From Streptomyces sp. ACA25 (GTDB taxonomy: Bacteria; Actinomycetota; Actinomycetes; Streptomycetales; Streptomycetaceae), in the NCBI RefSeq assembly GCF_028200735.1, contig NZ_JAQKPV010000004.1, forward strand, positions 1 to 64,000: a stretch of 64,000 bases of DNA, given 5' to 3'. The first letter of the stretch is position 1; every line of letters starts with the position of its first letter. Both the position numbers and the translations under genes were made by a program. Of this stretch, positions 16,520-26,179 are shown piece after piece. Below the pieces are notes generated by a model, which worked only from the letters and a program-made list of their open reading frames with translations, was not told where the DNA came from and searched no databases.

Positions 16520-19207
16520 ATGCGCATCCGCAGCGGAATGACCACCGGTGACCCCCCCTCCCCCAGGCGAAGGCGGCGCGGTGTCCGCCGTGCGCTGATC
16601 GCGGCGGCTGCCGCGCTCGCACTGCCGCTGACCCTGACGTCCGCACTGAGTGGTTCGGCGCAGGCGAACGAGGCCGACTGCAGCGTCGACTACAGCGTGA
16701 ACGACTGGGGCTCCGGCTTCACGGCCGACCTCACGCTCCACAACGAGGGCTCCAGCCCGATCGACGGCTGGACCGTCTCCTATGAGTACGCCGGCAACCA
16801 GCAGCTCTCCCAGGGCTGGAACGCCGACTGGTCGCAGTCCGGCCGGACGGTCAGCCTGAGCAACCTCGCCTGGAACGCGGTCATCCCCGCGGGCGCTTCC
16901 GTCAGCGCCGGCGCGAACTTCACCTACAGCGGCAGCAACGCCGCCCCGGGCACGTTCAGCGTGAACGGCACGGTCTGCGGTGAGGACAGCCAGCCGGTCA
17001 CCCCGACCGTGGTGGCCAGCCCGACGTCGCTGGGCGTGGCACCGGGCAGTACCGGCACCTTCCGCGTCAGCCTCTCCTCCCAGCCCGAGAGCACCGTCTC
17101 GGTGGGAGTGTCGCGCACCTCCGGCAACTCCGCGCTGACCGTCTCCGACGGCTCCTCGCTCAGCTTCACCCCGGCCAACTGGGACACCCCGCAGCAGGTG
17201 ACGGTCTCCGCCGCCGCCGAGGGCAGCGGGTCCGCGGTGTTCACCGCGGCCGCTCCCGGTCACGAGGCCGCGACCGTGACGGTCACCCAGCTCGCCGGTG
17301 CGGACAGCGAGTACGAGGAGCGCTTCCTGGAGCTGTATCACCAGGTCATGGACCCGGCCAATGGGTACTTCTCGCCCGAGGGCATCCCGTACCACGCGGT
17401 GGAGACGCTGAACGTCGAGGCGCCCGACCACGGGCACGAGACGACCTCCGAGGCGTACAGCTACCTGATCTGGATGGAGGCGATGTACGGCAAGGTCACC
17501 CAGGACTGGGGGCCGTTCAACGACTCCTGGGAGCTCATGGAGCAGTACATGATCCCCGGGTCCGCCGACCAGCCGACGAACAGCTTCTACGACCCGTCCA
17601 GCCCGGCCACCTACGCCGCCGAGTACCCGACGGACTCCTCGTATCCCTCGGCGCTGAACAGTGACGTCCCGGTCGGCCAGGACCCGCTGGCCGCCGAGCT
17701 GTCCTCCACCTACGGCACCGACGAGATCTACGGCATGCACTGGCTGCAGGACGTGGACAACGTCTACGGCTTCGGCAACTCGCCCGGCGCTCCGTGTGCC
17801 GGCGGCCCGGAGACCGAGGGCCCGTCGTTCATCAACACCTTCCAGCGCGGCTCGCAGGAGTCCGTCTGGCGGACCGTGCCGCACCCCTCGTGCGAGGACT
17901 TCACCTGGGGCGGCGAGAACGGCTTCCTCGACCTCTACGTCGAGGACGAGGGGTACGCCGAGCAGTGGCGCTACACCGCTGCCCCGGACGCCGACGCCCG
18001 CGCGGTGCAGGCGGCCTTCTGGGCCAACCGCTGGGCCACCGAGCAGGGCAACCACGGCGAGATCGCCGGCACCCTGGCCAAGGCCGCGCAGATGGGCGAC
18101 TACCTGCGCTACGCCATGTTCGACAAGTACTTCAAGCAGATCGGTGACTGCACCAGCCCGACCGGCTGTGCGGCCGGCACCGGGCGCGACAGCGCTCACT
18201 ACCTGCTCTCCTGGTACTACGCCTGGGGCGGAGCGATGGACCCCGAGGCCGGCTGGGCCTGGCGCATCGGGGGCAGCCACTCGCACTTCGGCTACCAGAA
18301 CCCGATGACCGCGCACGCGCTCCTCACCGACCCGGACCTGGCCCCGGCCTCGCCGACGGCCGCGGCCGACTGGGAGAACAGCCTCCAGCGCCAGCTGGAG
18401 CTGTACCAGTGGCTGCAGTCCGCGGACGGCGGCATCGCGGGTGGCGTCACCAACAGCTACGAGGGTGCGTACGGCAACCCGCCGGCCGGTACCGCGACGT
18501 TCTACGGCATGACCTACGACGAGGCCCCGGTCTACCGGGACCCGCCGTCGAACGAGTGGTTCGGCATGCAGGCCTGGTCCATGCAGCGGCTGGCCGAGTA
18601 CTACTACGAGACCGGGGACTCCACGGTCGGTGACGTCCTCGACAAGTGGGCCGCCTGGGCCATGAGCGAGGTCACCATCGGGACCGACGGGGACTACCAG
18701 ATTCCCGCCACGCTCTCCTGGTCCGGCCAGCCGGACAACTGGAACCCGTCCAACCCCGGTTCCAACTCGGGCCTGCGCGTCACGGTGACCGACCACAGCC
18801 AGGACGCCGGTGTGGCCGGCTCGCTCGCCAACACCCTCGCCTTCTACGCCGCGGCCAGCGGCAACGAAGAGGCGAAGGACATGGCGGCCGGTCTCCTGGA
18901 CGCCATGTGGCACCACCGGGACGACATCGGCATCGCGGTGCCGGAGACCCGCGGGGACTACAGCCGCTTCAACGAGGAGATCTACATTCCCGCAGGCTGG
19001 AGCGGCACGATGCCCAACGGCGACGTGATCGAGCCGGGTGCGACCTTCGACTCGATCCGGTCCTTCTACCACGACGACCCGGACTGGGACAAGGTGCAGG
19101 CGCACCTCGACGGCGGCCCCGCGCCGACCTTCGAGTACCACCGCTTCTGGGCCCAGGCGGACATCGCCATGGCGCTCGGTACCTACGCGGACCTGTTCGG
19201 CGAGTGA
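16520..19207 (+). CDS. GH48 reducing-end exocellulase with N-terminal CBM2
   Basis: 895 residues from ATG 16520, which has AAGGAGGA eight bases upstream. The signal peptide (about 1-49) is twin-arginine-like ([15 protein letters not shown]). CBM2 lies at about 51-153 (C54 to C153). A beta-sandwich domain at about 163-258 contains [18 protein letters not shown]. The GH48 catalytic domain runs from about 265 to 895, with the family hallmark [19 protein letters not shown] and [16 protein letters not shown]48 enzymes act processively from reducing ends and synergise with GH6 enzymes from non-reducing ends. A shared CebR-controlled intergenic region with the GH6 gene explains balanced expression. 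The domain order matches Thermobifida Cel48A. Confidence 0.94.
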   Translation: MRIRSGMTTGDPPSPRRRRRGVRRALIAAAAALALPLTLTSALSGSAQANEADCSVDYSVNDWGSGFTADLTLHNEGSSPIDGWTVSYEYAGNQQLSQGWNADWSQSGRTVSLSNLAWNAVIPAGASVSAGANFTYSGSNAAPGTFSVNGTVCGEDSQPVTPTVVASPTSLGVAPGSTGTFRVSLSSQPESTVSVGVSRTSGNSALTVSDGSSLSFTPANWDTPQQVTVSAAAEGSGSAVFTAAAPGHEAATVTVTQLAGADSEYEERFLELYHQVMDPANGYFSPEGIPYHAVETLNVEAPDHGHETTSEAYSYLIWMEAMYGKVTQDWGPFNDSWELMEQYMIPGSADQPTNSFYDPSSPATYAAEYPTDSSYPSALNSDVPVGQDPLAAELSSTYGTDEIYGMHWLQDVDNVYGFGNSPGAPCAGGPETEGPSFINTFQRGSQESVWRTVPHPSCEDFTWGGENGFLDLYVEDEGYAEQWRYTAAPDADARAVQAAFWANRWATEQGNHGEIAGTLAKAAQMGDYLRYAMFDKYFKQIGDCTSPTGCAAGTGRDSAHYLLSWYYAWGGAMDPEAGWAWRIGGSHSHFGYQNPMTAHALLTDPDLAPASPTAAADWENSLQRQLELYQWLQSADGGIAGGVTNSYEGAYGNPPAGTATFYGMTYDEAPVYRDPPSNEWFGMQAWSMQRLAEYYYETGDSTVGDVLDKWAAWAMSEVTIGTDGDYQIPATLSWSGQPDNWNPSNPGSNSGLRVTVTDHSQDAGVAGSLANTLAFYAAASGNEEAKDMAAGLLDAMWHHRDDIGIAVPETRGDYSRFNEEIYIPAGWSGTMPNGDVIEPGATFDSIRSFYHDDPDWDKVQAHLDGGPAPTFEYHRFWAQADIAMALGTYADLFGE

Positions 19208-19255
19208 CCCCGCCGGTGCACCACGACCGGTGAGGAACCGGCACGACTGCGTGCC

Positions 19256-19287
19256 GGGGGCCCGGAAGCGCATGCTTCCGGGCCCCC
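19256..19287 (+). terminator. Hairpin terminator after the GH48 gene
   Basis: A perfect 14-bp stem (19256-19269 with 19274-19287, GGGGGCCCGGAAGC arm) with a GCAT tetraloop, 48 bases after the stop codon. Confidence 0.85.
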
Positions 19288-19357
19288 TTGCGGGCCGGCC
19301 CCGGTGTCGTCCGCTGCCGTTCGGCCCGTTGTCGGTACCGGACCTTAGGCTGGACCC

Positions 19358-20173
19358 ATGTGCGGACGTTATGCGGCGAGCCGGCGGCCGGAGGACCTCG
19401 CCGGGCTGTTCGGGATCGAGCGCTGGGACCGTGACGAGGCCCTGCCCCCCGACTGGAATGTGGCGCCCACCAAAGAGGTGTACGCCGTGCTCGACCGGCC
19501 GGTGAAGGGATCCGGTGACCCGCGCCCGGTCCGCCAGCTCCGCACCCTGCGCTGGGGACTGGTGCCGTCCTGGGCCAAGTCCCCCGACGTGGGCGTCAAG
19601 ATGATCAACGCGCGCGCCGAGACGGTGCACGAGAAGGCGTCCTACCGGCGGCCCTTCGCCGCCCGCCGCTGTCTCCTGCCTGCCGACGGCTATTTCGAAT
19701 GGGTCACCGGGAGGAGCGAGCGGCAGGAGGAGGAGAAGGGCAGGCGGAAGCGGCCCCGCAAGCAGCCGTACTTCGTCACTCCCCCCGACGGTTCGGTGAT
19801 GGCGATGGCCGGGCTGTACGAGTTCTGGCGGGACCGCACTCTCCCGGACGAGCACCCGCGTGCCTGGTGGGCCACCTGCACGGTGATCACCACGGAAGCG
19901 GAGAGCTCACCGCTGCCCGGTGGGGGAGGGCCCCGGCCGCGCTCCCTCGCCGACATTCATCCCCGGATGCCGCTGGTGCTGACGGCGGACCACTGGGACG
20001 CGTGGCTCGACCCGGCCCGCACCGATCCTGAGGAGCTCCGCGGGCTGCTCGCCCCGCCCCCGCCGGGCAGCGTGCGGGCCTACCCCGTCAGTACTGACGT
20101 CAGCAATGTGCGCAACAACAGCCCTGAGTTGCTCAAGGAGATCGACGCCCCCGCCGAGGGCACGCTGTTCTGA
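19358..20173 (+). CDS. SRAP-domain abasic-site processing protein (YedK/HMCES family)
   Basis: 271 residues. The family's catalytic Cys is C2, exposed after removal of Met1 (MCGRY). Other family residues seen are N84 (INARAET), E114 (GYFEW) and H201 (DIHPRMP), which correspond to the DNA-binding and catalytic residues of E. coli YedK. These proteins form a covalent thiazolidine link to abasic sites in single-stranded DNA and protect replication forks. There is a basic insertion at about 118-136 (RSERQEEEKGRRKRPRKQ) compared with short bacterial forms. TAGGCT at 19346-19351 lies six bases before the ATG, suggesting a leaderless transcript. Confidence 0.92.
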   Translation: MCGRYAASRRPEDLAGLFGIERWDRDEALPPDWNVAPTKEVYAVLDRPVKGSGDPRPVRQLRTLRWGLVPSWAKSPDVGVKMINARAETVHEKASYRRPFAARRCLLPADGYFEWVTGRSERQEEEKGRRKRPRKQPYFVTPPDGSVMAMAGLYEFWRDRTLPDEHPRAWWATCTVITTEAESSPLPGGGGPRPRSLADIHPRMPLVLTADHWDAWLDPARTDPEELRGLLAPPPPGSVRAYPVSTDVSNVRNNSPELLKEIDAPAEGTLF

Positions 20174-20210
20174 CCGGCCGGACAAGCGGCGCGCTGCCGC
20201 GGGAGAGCTG

Positions 20211-20876
20211 ATGCACCACGAACCAGCGGGCGCCTCGCCCGCACCACAGGTCCAGCGTGTGGTCACCCCGGCGGGCGACGCCCGGATCACCTGGCACCGA
20301 GCTGCCCGGGCGCGTGCCGTGCTCGCGCTGGGACACGGCGCGGGCGGCGGGATCGAGGCCCCGGACCTGCAGGCCCTGGCCATGACGCTGCCCGGGCACG
20401 ACGTGTCGGTCGCCCTCGTCGAGCAGCCCTGGCGGGTCGCCGGCCGCAAGGTCGCCCCCGCACCGAAGGCCCTGGACTCCGCCTGGTCCGCGCTCTGGCC
20501 GGAGCTGGCGTCCCCGGGGCTGCCGGTGGTCGCGGGGGGCCGCAGCGCCGGGGCGCGGGTTGCCTGCCGGACGGCCGCCGCCCTGGGCGCCCGGGCGGTG
20601 CTGGCGCTGGCCTTCCCGCTGCACCCGCCCGGCCGGCCGGAGAAGTCCCGGGCCGGAGAACTGTCCGAGGCGGGGGTGCCCACGTTCGTGGTGCAGGGCG
20701 CCCGGGACCCCTTCGGCCGGCCGGGTGAGTTCCCGGCCGGCACACATCTGGTCGAGGTGCCGTTCGCCGATCACGGATTCGCGGTGCCGAAGCGGGCGGA
20801 CCTCACCCGGACGGCAGCACTCGGGCTGGTCACCGAGGCGGTCGCGCGCTGGCTGGACAAGCTTCCCGGGGAATGA
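20211..20876 (+). CDS. Alpha/beta hydrolase of the KAN2/TEX30-like family
   Basis: 221 residues from ATG 20211 (GGGAGAG upstream). The strand-loop LALGHGAGGGIEAPDLQAL and the nucleophile elbow GGRSAGAR (Ser in GRSAG) mark an alpha/beta hydrolase. VVQGARDPFG supplies the acid region and VPFADHGFAVPK the catalytic His. The substrate is unknown. It follows the SRAP gene by 37 bases and ends on top of the sigR promoter, with its TGA overlapping the -35 element. Confidence 0.82.
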   Translation: MHHEPAGASPAPQVQRVVTPAGDARITWHRAARARAVLALGHGAGGGIEAPDLQALAMTLPGHDVSVALVEQPWRVAGRKVAPAPKALDSAWSALWPELASPGLPVVAGGRSAGARVACRTAAALGARAVLALAFPLHPPGRPEKSRAGELSEAGVPTFVVQGARDPFGRPGEFPAGTHLVEVPFADHGFAVPKRADLTRTAALGLVTEAVARWLDKLPGE

Positions 20877-20895
20877 CCCGGGGCTCCGCGGTGTT
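20869..20895 (+). promoter_or_regulatory. SigR-dependent autoregulatory promoter of sigR-rsrA
   Basis: GGGAAT (20869-20874), an 18-base spacer and GTT (20893-20895) match the established SigR consensus exactly. The predicted start lies upstream of the ATG at 20970, so this transcript can encode the long SigR' form as in S. coelicolor p2. The -35 overlaps the stop codon of the preceding hydrolase. Confidence 0.88.
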
Positions 20896-21152
20896 ACCCG
20901 GAGTATCACGGTGACGACCGCCGCTCTCCCTTGCCGGAGAGCTTTCCGCGCGAGAGGGAAGAGGACTCCATGGGATCGACCGCCTGCCCCGCCCGCCCCA
21001 CGGATCAGGCCGCGCGGACGGCCGCCGATGTGGACTGGGCGACGCTGCGGCTCGCTGCCGGGCGTTCCTCCCGGGCGGCGGATGCCACCGGTCGTCGTCT
21101 ATCCTCCGAAACGGGTGGGTCCTTCCCCGGGCTCACCATGCTGATGGAGGAG

Positions 21153-21782
21153 GTGGGTACGGTCACCACGACCGACGACGGCAGCGCCGAGGAGACCGCG
21201 GACGAGCGGAACGCGCGGTTCGAACGGGATGCGCTGGAGCACCTCGACCAGATGTACTCCGCCGCGCTGCGCATGACCCGCAACCCGGCGGACGCCGAGG
21301 ACCTGGTGCAGGAGACGTATGCGAAGGCGTACGCCTCGTTCCACCAGTTCCGGCGCGGCACCAATCTCAAAGCGTGGATGTACCGCATTCTCACGAACAC
21401 CTTTATCAACTCCTACCGCAAGAAGCAGCGGGAGCCGCAGCGCAGCGCGGCCGAGGAAGTCGAGGACTGGCAGCTCGCGCGTGCCGAGTCGCACATGTCC
21501 ACGGGTCTGAAGTCCGCGGAGTCCCAGGCACTGGACCACCTGCCCGACTCGGATGTGAAAGAAGCGTTGCAGGAGATTCCCGAGGAGTTCCGGATCGCGG
21601 TGTATCTGGCGGACGTCGAGGGTTTTGCTTACAAGGAGATCGCCGAGATCATGGGGACTCCCATCGGCACGGTGATGTCCCGTCTGCACCGCGGGCGCCG
21701 TCAGTTGCGCGACATGCTGGGCGATTACGCACGGGAGCGCGGCCTGGTTCCGGCAGGCGCAGAGAGAGGCTCAGGATCATGA
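21153..21782 (+). CDS. sigR: Thiol-oxidative-stress ECF sigma factor SigR
   Basis: 209 residues from GTG 21153, the start matching the known SigR N-terminus. Region 2 contains [20 protein letters not shown] and [20 protein letters not shown]. Region 4 contains [20 protein letters not shown] and [16 protein letters not shown]. The frame is open to an ATG at 20970 (AGAGGA upstream), which would add 61 residues. In S. coelicolor the longer SigR' is made from the SigR-driven promoter and is quickly degraded. In-frame ATGs at 21138 and 21144 are further options. It overlaps rsrA by ATGA. It directs genes for thiol homeostasis and proteolysis when RsrA is oxidised. Confidence 0.95.
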   Translation: MGTVTTTDDGSAEETADERNARFERDALEHLDQMYSAALRMTRNPADAEDLVQETYAKAYASFHQFRRGTNLKAWMYRILTNTFINSYRKKQREPQRSAAEEVEDWQLARAESHMSTGLKSAESQALDHLPDSDVKEALQEIPEEFRIAVYLADVEGFAYKEIAEIMGTPIGTVMSRLHRGRRQLRDMLGDYARERGLVPAGAERGSGS

Positions 21783-22060
21783 GTTGTGGAGAGCCGCACG
21801 AGACGGACTGCTCCGAGGTCCTGGACCACCTGTACGAATATCTGGACCGTGAGATGCCCGAGGGCGACCGGGAGAAGGTCCAGCAGCACATGGACGAGTG
21901 TTTTCCCTGCCTGGAGAAGTACGGTCTGGAGCAGTCGGTGAAGATGCTGGTGAAGCGCTGCTGCGGCCACGACGACGTCCCCGCCGGCCTGCGGGCCAAG
22001 GTAATGGACCGGATCGACCTCATCCGGGCCGGCGAGACGCTTCCGGAGACCCCCGACTGA
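21779..22060 (+). CDS. rsrA: Redox-sensitive zinc anti-sigma factor RsrA
   Basis: 93 residues. All metal and redox residues of the family are in the expected places: C3, H7, C11, H37, C41, C44, C61 and C62, with the ZAS motif H37-x3-C41-x2-C44. Reduced zinc-bound RsrA holds SigR; disulfide formation releases zinc and the sigma factor. It overlaps the sigR stop, so stoichiometry is set by coupled translation. Confidence 0.96.
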   Translation: MSCGEPHETDCSEVLDHLYEYLDREMPEGDREKVQQHMDECFPCLEKYGLEQSVKMLVKRCCGHDDVPAGLRAKVMDRIDLIRAGETLPETPD

Positions 22061-22374
22061 TACGGAACCGGCTGCACGGCCGTCCTCGGGTTTCACTCGA
22101 ACAGCGGGCCCGGCCCGCGCTCCGGTGGCGGGCCGTACCGGCCGCCGGAACCCTCCTTCCGCCTCCCGCAACTCTCGCGCGGGCCACGGCAGATCGCCCC
22201 GTTGGCACCTGTTGTCCCCGCCGCGCGGCCCGGTGACTGCCGTGATGCTCTCGCGCCGGGCGTCCTGCTGGCCCATGCTGGGAGCAGGGACCTGCCCGCG
22301 CATGGTTGGATGCCGTCCAGGGCGGACAGGAGAACTCCTGAAGTGCACAATCCGAGGCGGGAATCAGGCAGGTC
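22061..22374. other. Intergenic stretch after rsrA, with a short hairpin and an inverted repeat
   Basis: There is no convincing gene in these 314 bases. GCGGGC-CCG-GCCCGC (22104-22118) is a compact hairpin 44 bases after rsrA. A perfect inverted repeat CAGGAG-AA-CTCCTG (22327-22340) lies 35 bases upstream of the TPR gene and could be an operator or simply a ribosome-site-like palindrome. Confidence 0.5.
22104..22118 (+). terminator. Probable sigR-rsrA terminator
   Basis: A 6-bp all-GC stem with a 3-base loop, 44 bases after the rsrA stop. It is short, and no other strong hairpin follows before the TPR gene. Confidence 0.4.
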
Positions 22375-23370
22375 ATGGTGAGGATCTTCAGCAGGGTCCG
22401 GCAGCGGCCGTCCACGGACTGGCGGCTGGCGACGAACCGCGCGTTCACCCTCATCGATGACGGCCGGTACGCGGACGCGGACGCCTTGCTGACGCGGGCG
22501 GCCGATCTGGAGCCGTGGCGGTCCGAGTCCTGGTTCAACCTGGCGCTGCTGCACAAGTTCCGGCACGACTGGGAGCAGGCGCGGGCAGCGGGGCTGCGGG
22601 CCGTCGCTCTGGTGGAGAAGGACACCGGTGCCCCTGACTGGTGGAACGTCGGGATCGCGGCGACCGCCCTGCAGGACTGGCCGCTGGCCAGGCGGGCGTG
22701 GCGGGCCTACGGTCTGCCGGTGTCCGGTGACGCCTCGGCGGTGGGCGAGCCGCTGGGCATGCAACTCGGCGGTGCCGCTGTACGGCTCTCCCCGGAGGGT
22801 GAGGCGGAGGTCGTCTGGGGGCGCCGGCTGGACCCGGCCCGGATCGAGGTGCAGAACATCCCGCTTCCCTCGTCGGGCCGGCGCTGGGGCGAGGTCGTCC
22901 TGCACGACGGAGTGCCGCACGGTGAGCGCACCACCACGGCCGGAGGCCGCACCTCGGTCTATCCGGTCTTCGACGAGATCGAATTGTGGGCGCCGTCCTC
23001 CGTGCCCACCTGGGTGGTGCTGCTGGAGGCGGCCACCGAGGACGACCGGGACGCCCTGGAGTTGCTGGCGGCCGACGCCGGCTACGCGGCGGAGGACTGG
23101 TCCTCGTCGGTCCGGCTGCTGTGCCGGGCCTGCTCCGAGAGCCGGATGCCCACCGGGGAGGGCGAAGGCGCCGCGCAACCGGACCCGCACGATCACAGTG
23201 TGCCGGGGCACCCGGGGCCGCTGGGGCACACGGTTCCCGACGGCCTGTGGTCCCCCGAGCGGGAGTGCGGTCTGGCCGCCCCGGCCTCGTTGGTGCGGGG
23301 GCTGCTCGACAGTTGGGTGGCGGACAGCCCGGACACCCGGGAGTGGCGGGACCTGGAAGAGGTGTGCTGA
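22375..23370 (+). CDS. Tetratricopeptide-repeat protein
   Basis: 331 residues with no signal peptide. Two or three TPR units are visible at about residues 18-115 (RAFTLIDDGRYADADALLTR, ESWFNLALLHKFRHDWEQAR, WWNVGIAATALQDWPLARRA). A unique C-terminal region of about 200 residues follows with VYPVFDEIELWAPSS and a terminal ECGLAAPASLVRGLLDSW segment. Genes of this form sit between rsrA and def in several Streptomyces as I recall, but no function is known to me. ATG 22375 has only a modest ribosome site (AGGCAGG). Confidence 0.8.
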   Translation: MVRIFSRVRQRPSTDWRLATNRAFTLIDDGRYADADALLTRAADLEPWRSESWFNLALLHKFRHDWEQARAAGLRAVALVEKDTGAPDWWNVGIAATALQDWPLARRAWRAYGLPVSGDASAVGEPLGMQLGGAAVRLSPEGEAEVVWGRRLDPARIEVQNIPLPSSGRRWGEVVLHDGVPHGERTTTAGGRTSVYPVFDEIELWAPSSVPTWVVLLEAATEDDRDALELLAADAGYAAEDWSSSVRLLCRACSESRMPTGEGEGAAQPDPHDHSVPGHPGPLGHTVPDGLWSPERECGLAAPASLVRGLLDSWVADSPDTREWRDLEEVC

Positions 23371-23496
23371 CCCCGCCGTCCGCGACCGGGCCGTAAGCTG
23401 TACGGGTTACTCGAGCCCTTGAACCGGGGCCTCCGGGGGTGCGGGCGTGAGTGAGCGGCCGCCCGGAGACGGCAGCAGGAAGGCACACGGCGGACC

Positions 23497-24126
23497 ATGG
23501 CGCAGCAGGACACCGACCAGCGGATCGACGGCGGGTTTCTCGTCGACACGGAGAACTGCGAGGAGCGCGAGCGGGCGCACCGGGAGCGCGGCACTGTGCG
23601 GCCGATCACCGTCGTGGGCAATCCGGTGCTGCACCGGGAGTGCCGGGACGTGACGGAGTTCGACGACCGGCTGGCGGCGCTGATCGATGACATGTTCGCC
23701 AGCCAGCGGGCCGCGGAGGGCGTGGGCCTCGCGGCCAACCAGATCGGGGTGGACCTCAAGGTCTTCGTCTACGACTGTCCGGACGACGAAGGTGTCCGGC
23801 ACGTCGGCGCGGTCTGCAATCCGGTGCTGGCGGAGCTGCCCGCCGGGGACCGGGTGCTGGACGACAGCAACGAGGGCTGTCTGTCGGTTCCCACCGCCTA
23901 TGCCGAGCTTCCGCGTCCCGACTACGCGGTGGTGCGCGGCCAGGACGCGCGGGGCAACCCGATCGTGGTGCAGGGCACCGGCTACTTCGCGCGCTGCCTG
24001 CAGCACGAGACGGACCACCTCTACGGCCGGCTGTACATCGACCGGCTTTCGAAGCGGGAGCGCAAGGAGGCCCTGCGGATGATGGAAGAGGGCACGCCGC
24101 GCTATGAAACGGTGCCCAACGGCTGA
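23497..24126 (+). CDS. def: Peptide deformylase
   Basis: 209 residues with the three family motifs: [10 protein letters not shown] (75-84), EGCLSVP (126-132) with metal ligand C128, and QHETDHLYG (169-177) with ligands H170 and H174 and catalytic E171. It removes the formyl group from new proteins. The N-terminal extension of about 35 residues ([16 protein letters not shown]) is longer than in E. coli Def and is common in actinobacterial copies. It lies a short distance downstream of sigR-rsrA. Some deformylase genes belong to the SigR regulon, but I see no GGGAAT promoter directly upstream here. Confidence 0.95.
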   Translation: MAQQDTDQRIDGGFLVDTENCEERERAHRERGTVRPITVVGNPVLHRECRDVTEFDDRLAALIDDMFASQRAAEGVGLAANQIGVDLKVFVYDCPDDEGVRHVGAVCNPVLAELPAGDRVLDDSNEGCLSVPTAYAELPRPDYAVVRGQDARGNPIVVQGTGYFARCLQHETDHLYGRLYIDRLSKRERKEALRMMEEGTPRYETVPNG

Positions 24127-24210
24127 GCGGCCGGTCCCGGGCTGACCAGGTGCAGGATCCGGAACTTTGATTCCGCCAGTGGCGGGTCCTCTGGCAGACT
24201 CCGGAGATCG

Positions 24211-24240
24211 TTGACGCGGAGCCGTGGCCCGGGCCACTCT
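24211..24240 (+). promoter_or_regulatory. Possible promoter of the carboxypeptidase gene
   Basis: TTGACG (24211-24216) and CACTCT (24235-24240) with an 18-base spacer lie 32 bases before the start codon. This is a housekeeping-like pattern with a weak -10. Confidence 0.35.
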
Positions 24241-24271
24241 CTGTGCTCCGTTCCCTCACACCGGAGGCCCC

Positions 24272-25057
24272 ATGTTGAGACGTACTGCCCGTCTCGTCCT
24301 CTCCTTTGTCATGATCTCTTCAGTCGGACTCGTCGGAGGTTTCCTCACCGCCGGCACCGCCACCGCGGCCCCTCACGCGGTCACCCAGAAAGCCGCCGTC
24401 GAGGACATCAGCACGCAGGACGCCTGTTACACCTGGAGCCGCACTCTCCGGCGCGGCATGTCCGGCGCCGATGTGACCCAGCTCCAGATCCGGCTGGCCG
24501 GGTATCCCGGCTACGGCTCGGTGCTCGCACTCGACGGTAGCTTCGGCCCGCACACCGAGCAGGCGCTCCGGCGCTTCCAGCAGGCGTACGGTCTGAGCGT
24601 CGACGGCGTTGCCGGGCCGCAGACCTTCAACCAAATCTACGCCCTGCAGAGCGCCGACTGTTCCACGGTGAACTTCACCTTCGCCGAGCTGAACAAGTGC
24701 AACTCCAACTACTCCGGCGGTGCGGTCAGTGCGGCCGTGGCGAGGGAGAACGCGCGCCGGGCCATGTGGAAGCTTCAGGCCATGCGCCGGGCGATGGGCA
24801 ACGCGCCGATCAACATCAGCAGCGGCTTCCGTTCCTACACCTGCAACAGCCGGGTCGGCGGTGCCAGCAACAGCCGTCACCTGTACGGGGACGGTGTCGA
24901 CCTCGTCGGAAGCCACTCGTTCTGCAACCTGGCCCGCCAGGCCCGGAACCACGGCTTCAACGGCATCCTCGGCCCGGGCTACCCCGGTCACCACAACCAC
25001 ACCCACGTGGACACCCGCTCCAGCCGGTTCTGGTCCGCGTCCAACTGCGGCATCTGA
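24272..25057 (+). CDS. Secreted zinc D-Ala-D-Ala carboxypeptidase (M15) with peptidoglycan-binding domain
   Basis: 261 residues from ATG 24272 (GGAGG upstream). The signal peptide spans about 1-32 (ending TATAAP). A PG_binding_1 domain lies at about 56-125 (RGMSGADVTQLQIRLAGYPG, DGVAGPQTF). The peptidase M15A domain is at about 130-261, with SRHLYGDGVD giving zinc ligands H203 and D210 and HTHVD giving H245. The pattern matches the Streptomyces albus G DD-carboxypeptidase. Several cysteines (C52, C130, C143, C191, C218, C259) suggest disulfides outside the cell. It trims the terminal D-Ala of peptidoglycan stem peptides. Confidence 0.93.
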   Translation: MLRRTARLVLSFVMISSVGLVGGFLTAGTATAAPHAVTQKAAVEDISTQDACYTWSRTLRRGMSGADVTQLQIRLAGYPGYGSVLALDGSFGPHTEQALRRFQQAYGLSVDGVAGPQTFNQIYALQSADCSTVNFTFAELNKCNSNYSGGAVSAAVARENARRAMWKLQAMRRAMGNAPINISSGFRSYTCNSRVGGASNSRHLYGDGVDLVGSHSFCNLARQARNHGFNGILGPGYPGHHNHTHVDTRSSRFWSASNCGI

Positions 25058-25107
25058 GGCCCTTTGCGCAACGCCACGGGGTGAACCGGAAGGCTCTCCC
25101 CACCGGG

Positions 25108-25143
25108 CCCGTGGCCCGCCCCCGGCCGGGGGCGGGCCACGGG
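25108..25143 (+). terminator. Strong hairpin terminator
   Basis: A perfect 16-bp stem (25108-25123 with 25128-25143, arm CCCGTGGCCCGCCCCC) with a GGCC tip, 50 bases after the carboxypeptidase stop. Confidence 0.85.
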
Positions 25144-25178
25144 CGCACCCCCACGTCAGCCCAGCATCAGGAGAACCG

Positions 25179-26129
25179 GTGCGTCACCACCACACCGCGG
25201 CGTCCGCCGCGCTCGCCCTCATCCTGCTCACCGCCTGTTCCTCCGCCGGGAGCACGGACGACGGCGCCGCCGAGGACGGCGCCGGGTCCGGTGCGGAGGT
25301 CACCACCTCGGCCGGCCTGACCGACGGTCTGGTCATGCCACTGGACACCTACCGGATCAGCGACGAGGACCAGCAGATACTCGAGCAGGCCCGGGAGGCC
25401 CTCGTCGCCGCGTGCATGCGCGAACTCGGGCAGGAGTACACCCCCGCCCGGCACCCGGAACCGGCCGGCCTCGCGCCGTACACCTACCTGTACGGAGTGG
25501 ACGACCCGGTGCTGGCAGCCGAGCACGGCTACATGCACCCGATCGACCTCGACCCGAACACCTACGCGCCGGTGCACGAACAGGACCTCACCGAGGAGCA
25601 GGAACTCGCCCTGTACGGCGACCCGGACCTCGATCCCGTCGACACGCCCCTCACTCTCGAGGAGGCCGAGGCCATGGCGGGGCCGGAGCTCGACGGCAAG
25701 CCCGTGCCCATCACCGGATGTGCGGGGGACGCCACCCTGCGGATCAACAACCCGGATGCCGACTGGGTCGATCCCACCGTGCTCTTCCAGCTCGAGGACG
25801 ACGCGGGCTCCCACGCCGACGAGGACGAGCGGGTGGCCGGGTACCTCGCCGAATGGTCGGAGTGCATGGCCGGGCACGGCTACGAGACGGACAGCCCGCT
25901 CACCGTGCAGGAAGACCTCGGCCTGACCGGTGACGTCTCCGGCGAGGCCGCGATCGAGGCAGCGCTGAAGGACATCGCCTGCAAGGAGGAGACCGATCTG
26001 GTGGCCCGCTGGGCGGCCGTGGACGCCGAGCACCAGGAGGAGGAGATCGAGGAGCACGCCGAGATGCTCAGCCTCTTCACCGAGCAGCACGCCGAGCGGA
26101 TGGCCGCGGCGAGGGACCTGCTCGACTGA
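25179..26129 (+). CDS. Lipoprotein of unknown function
   Basis: 316 residues from GTG 25179 (AGGAG seven bases upstream). The signal peptide has lipobox LTAC and acylated C20, then a Ser/Gly/Asp-rich tether (about 21-45). The rest is acidic with an ACMRELGQEY segment, a WSECMAGHGYETDSPL segment and a CKEETDLVARW segment. These CM-x3-G patterns recur in small Streptomyces lipoproteins of unknown role. The C-terminus is strongly helical (about 270-316). A terminator separates it from the preceding gene, so it is probably a single unit. The ligand is unknown. Confidence 0.82.
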   Translation: MRHHHTAASAALALILLTACSSAGSTDDGAAEDGAGSGAEVTTSAGLTDGLVMPLDTYRISDEDQQILEQAREALVAACMRELGQEYTPARHPEPAGLAPYTYLYGVDDPVLAAEHGYMHPIDLDPNTYAPVHEQDLTEEQELALYGDPDLDPVDTPLTLEEAEAMAGPELDGKPVPITGCAGDATLRINNPDADWVDPTVLFQLEDDAGSHADEDERVAGYLAEWSECMAGHGYETDSPLTVQEDLGLTGDVSGEAAIEAALKDIACKEETDLVARWAAVDAEHQEEEIEEHAEMLSLFTEQHAERMAAARDLLD

Positions 26130-26136
26130 GTCCTGC

Positions 26137-26172
26137 GGGGCCGCCGCCCGGGAGGAACCGGCCGGCGGCCCC
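26137..26172. terminator. Hairpin terminator between convergent genes
   Basis: A 10-bp stem GGGGCCGCCG (26137-26146) with CGGCGGCCCC (26163-26172) and a 16-base loop, directly after the lipoprotein stop. Confidence 0.6.
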
Positions 26173-26179
26173 GGCGGAG

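Noticed and set aside
16475..19855. A 1126-codon minus-strand open frame opposite the GH48 and SRAP genes
   Set aside because: It is antisense to two well-supported genes, has Arg/Val/Gly/His-rich composition without any domain, and is open only because high GC lacks stop codons.
22359..22390. A GGGAAT upstream of the TPR gene as a second SigR promoter
   Set aside because: No GTT lies at 16-20 bases downstream; the match is half a promoter only.
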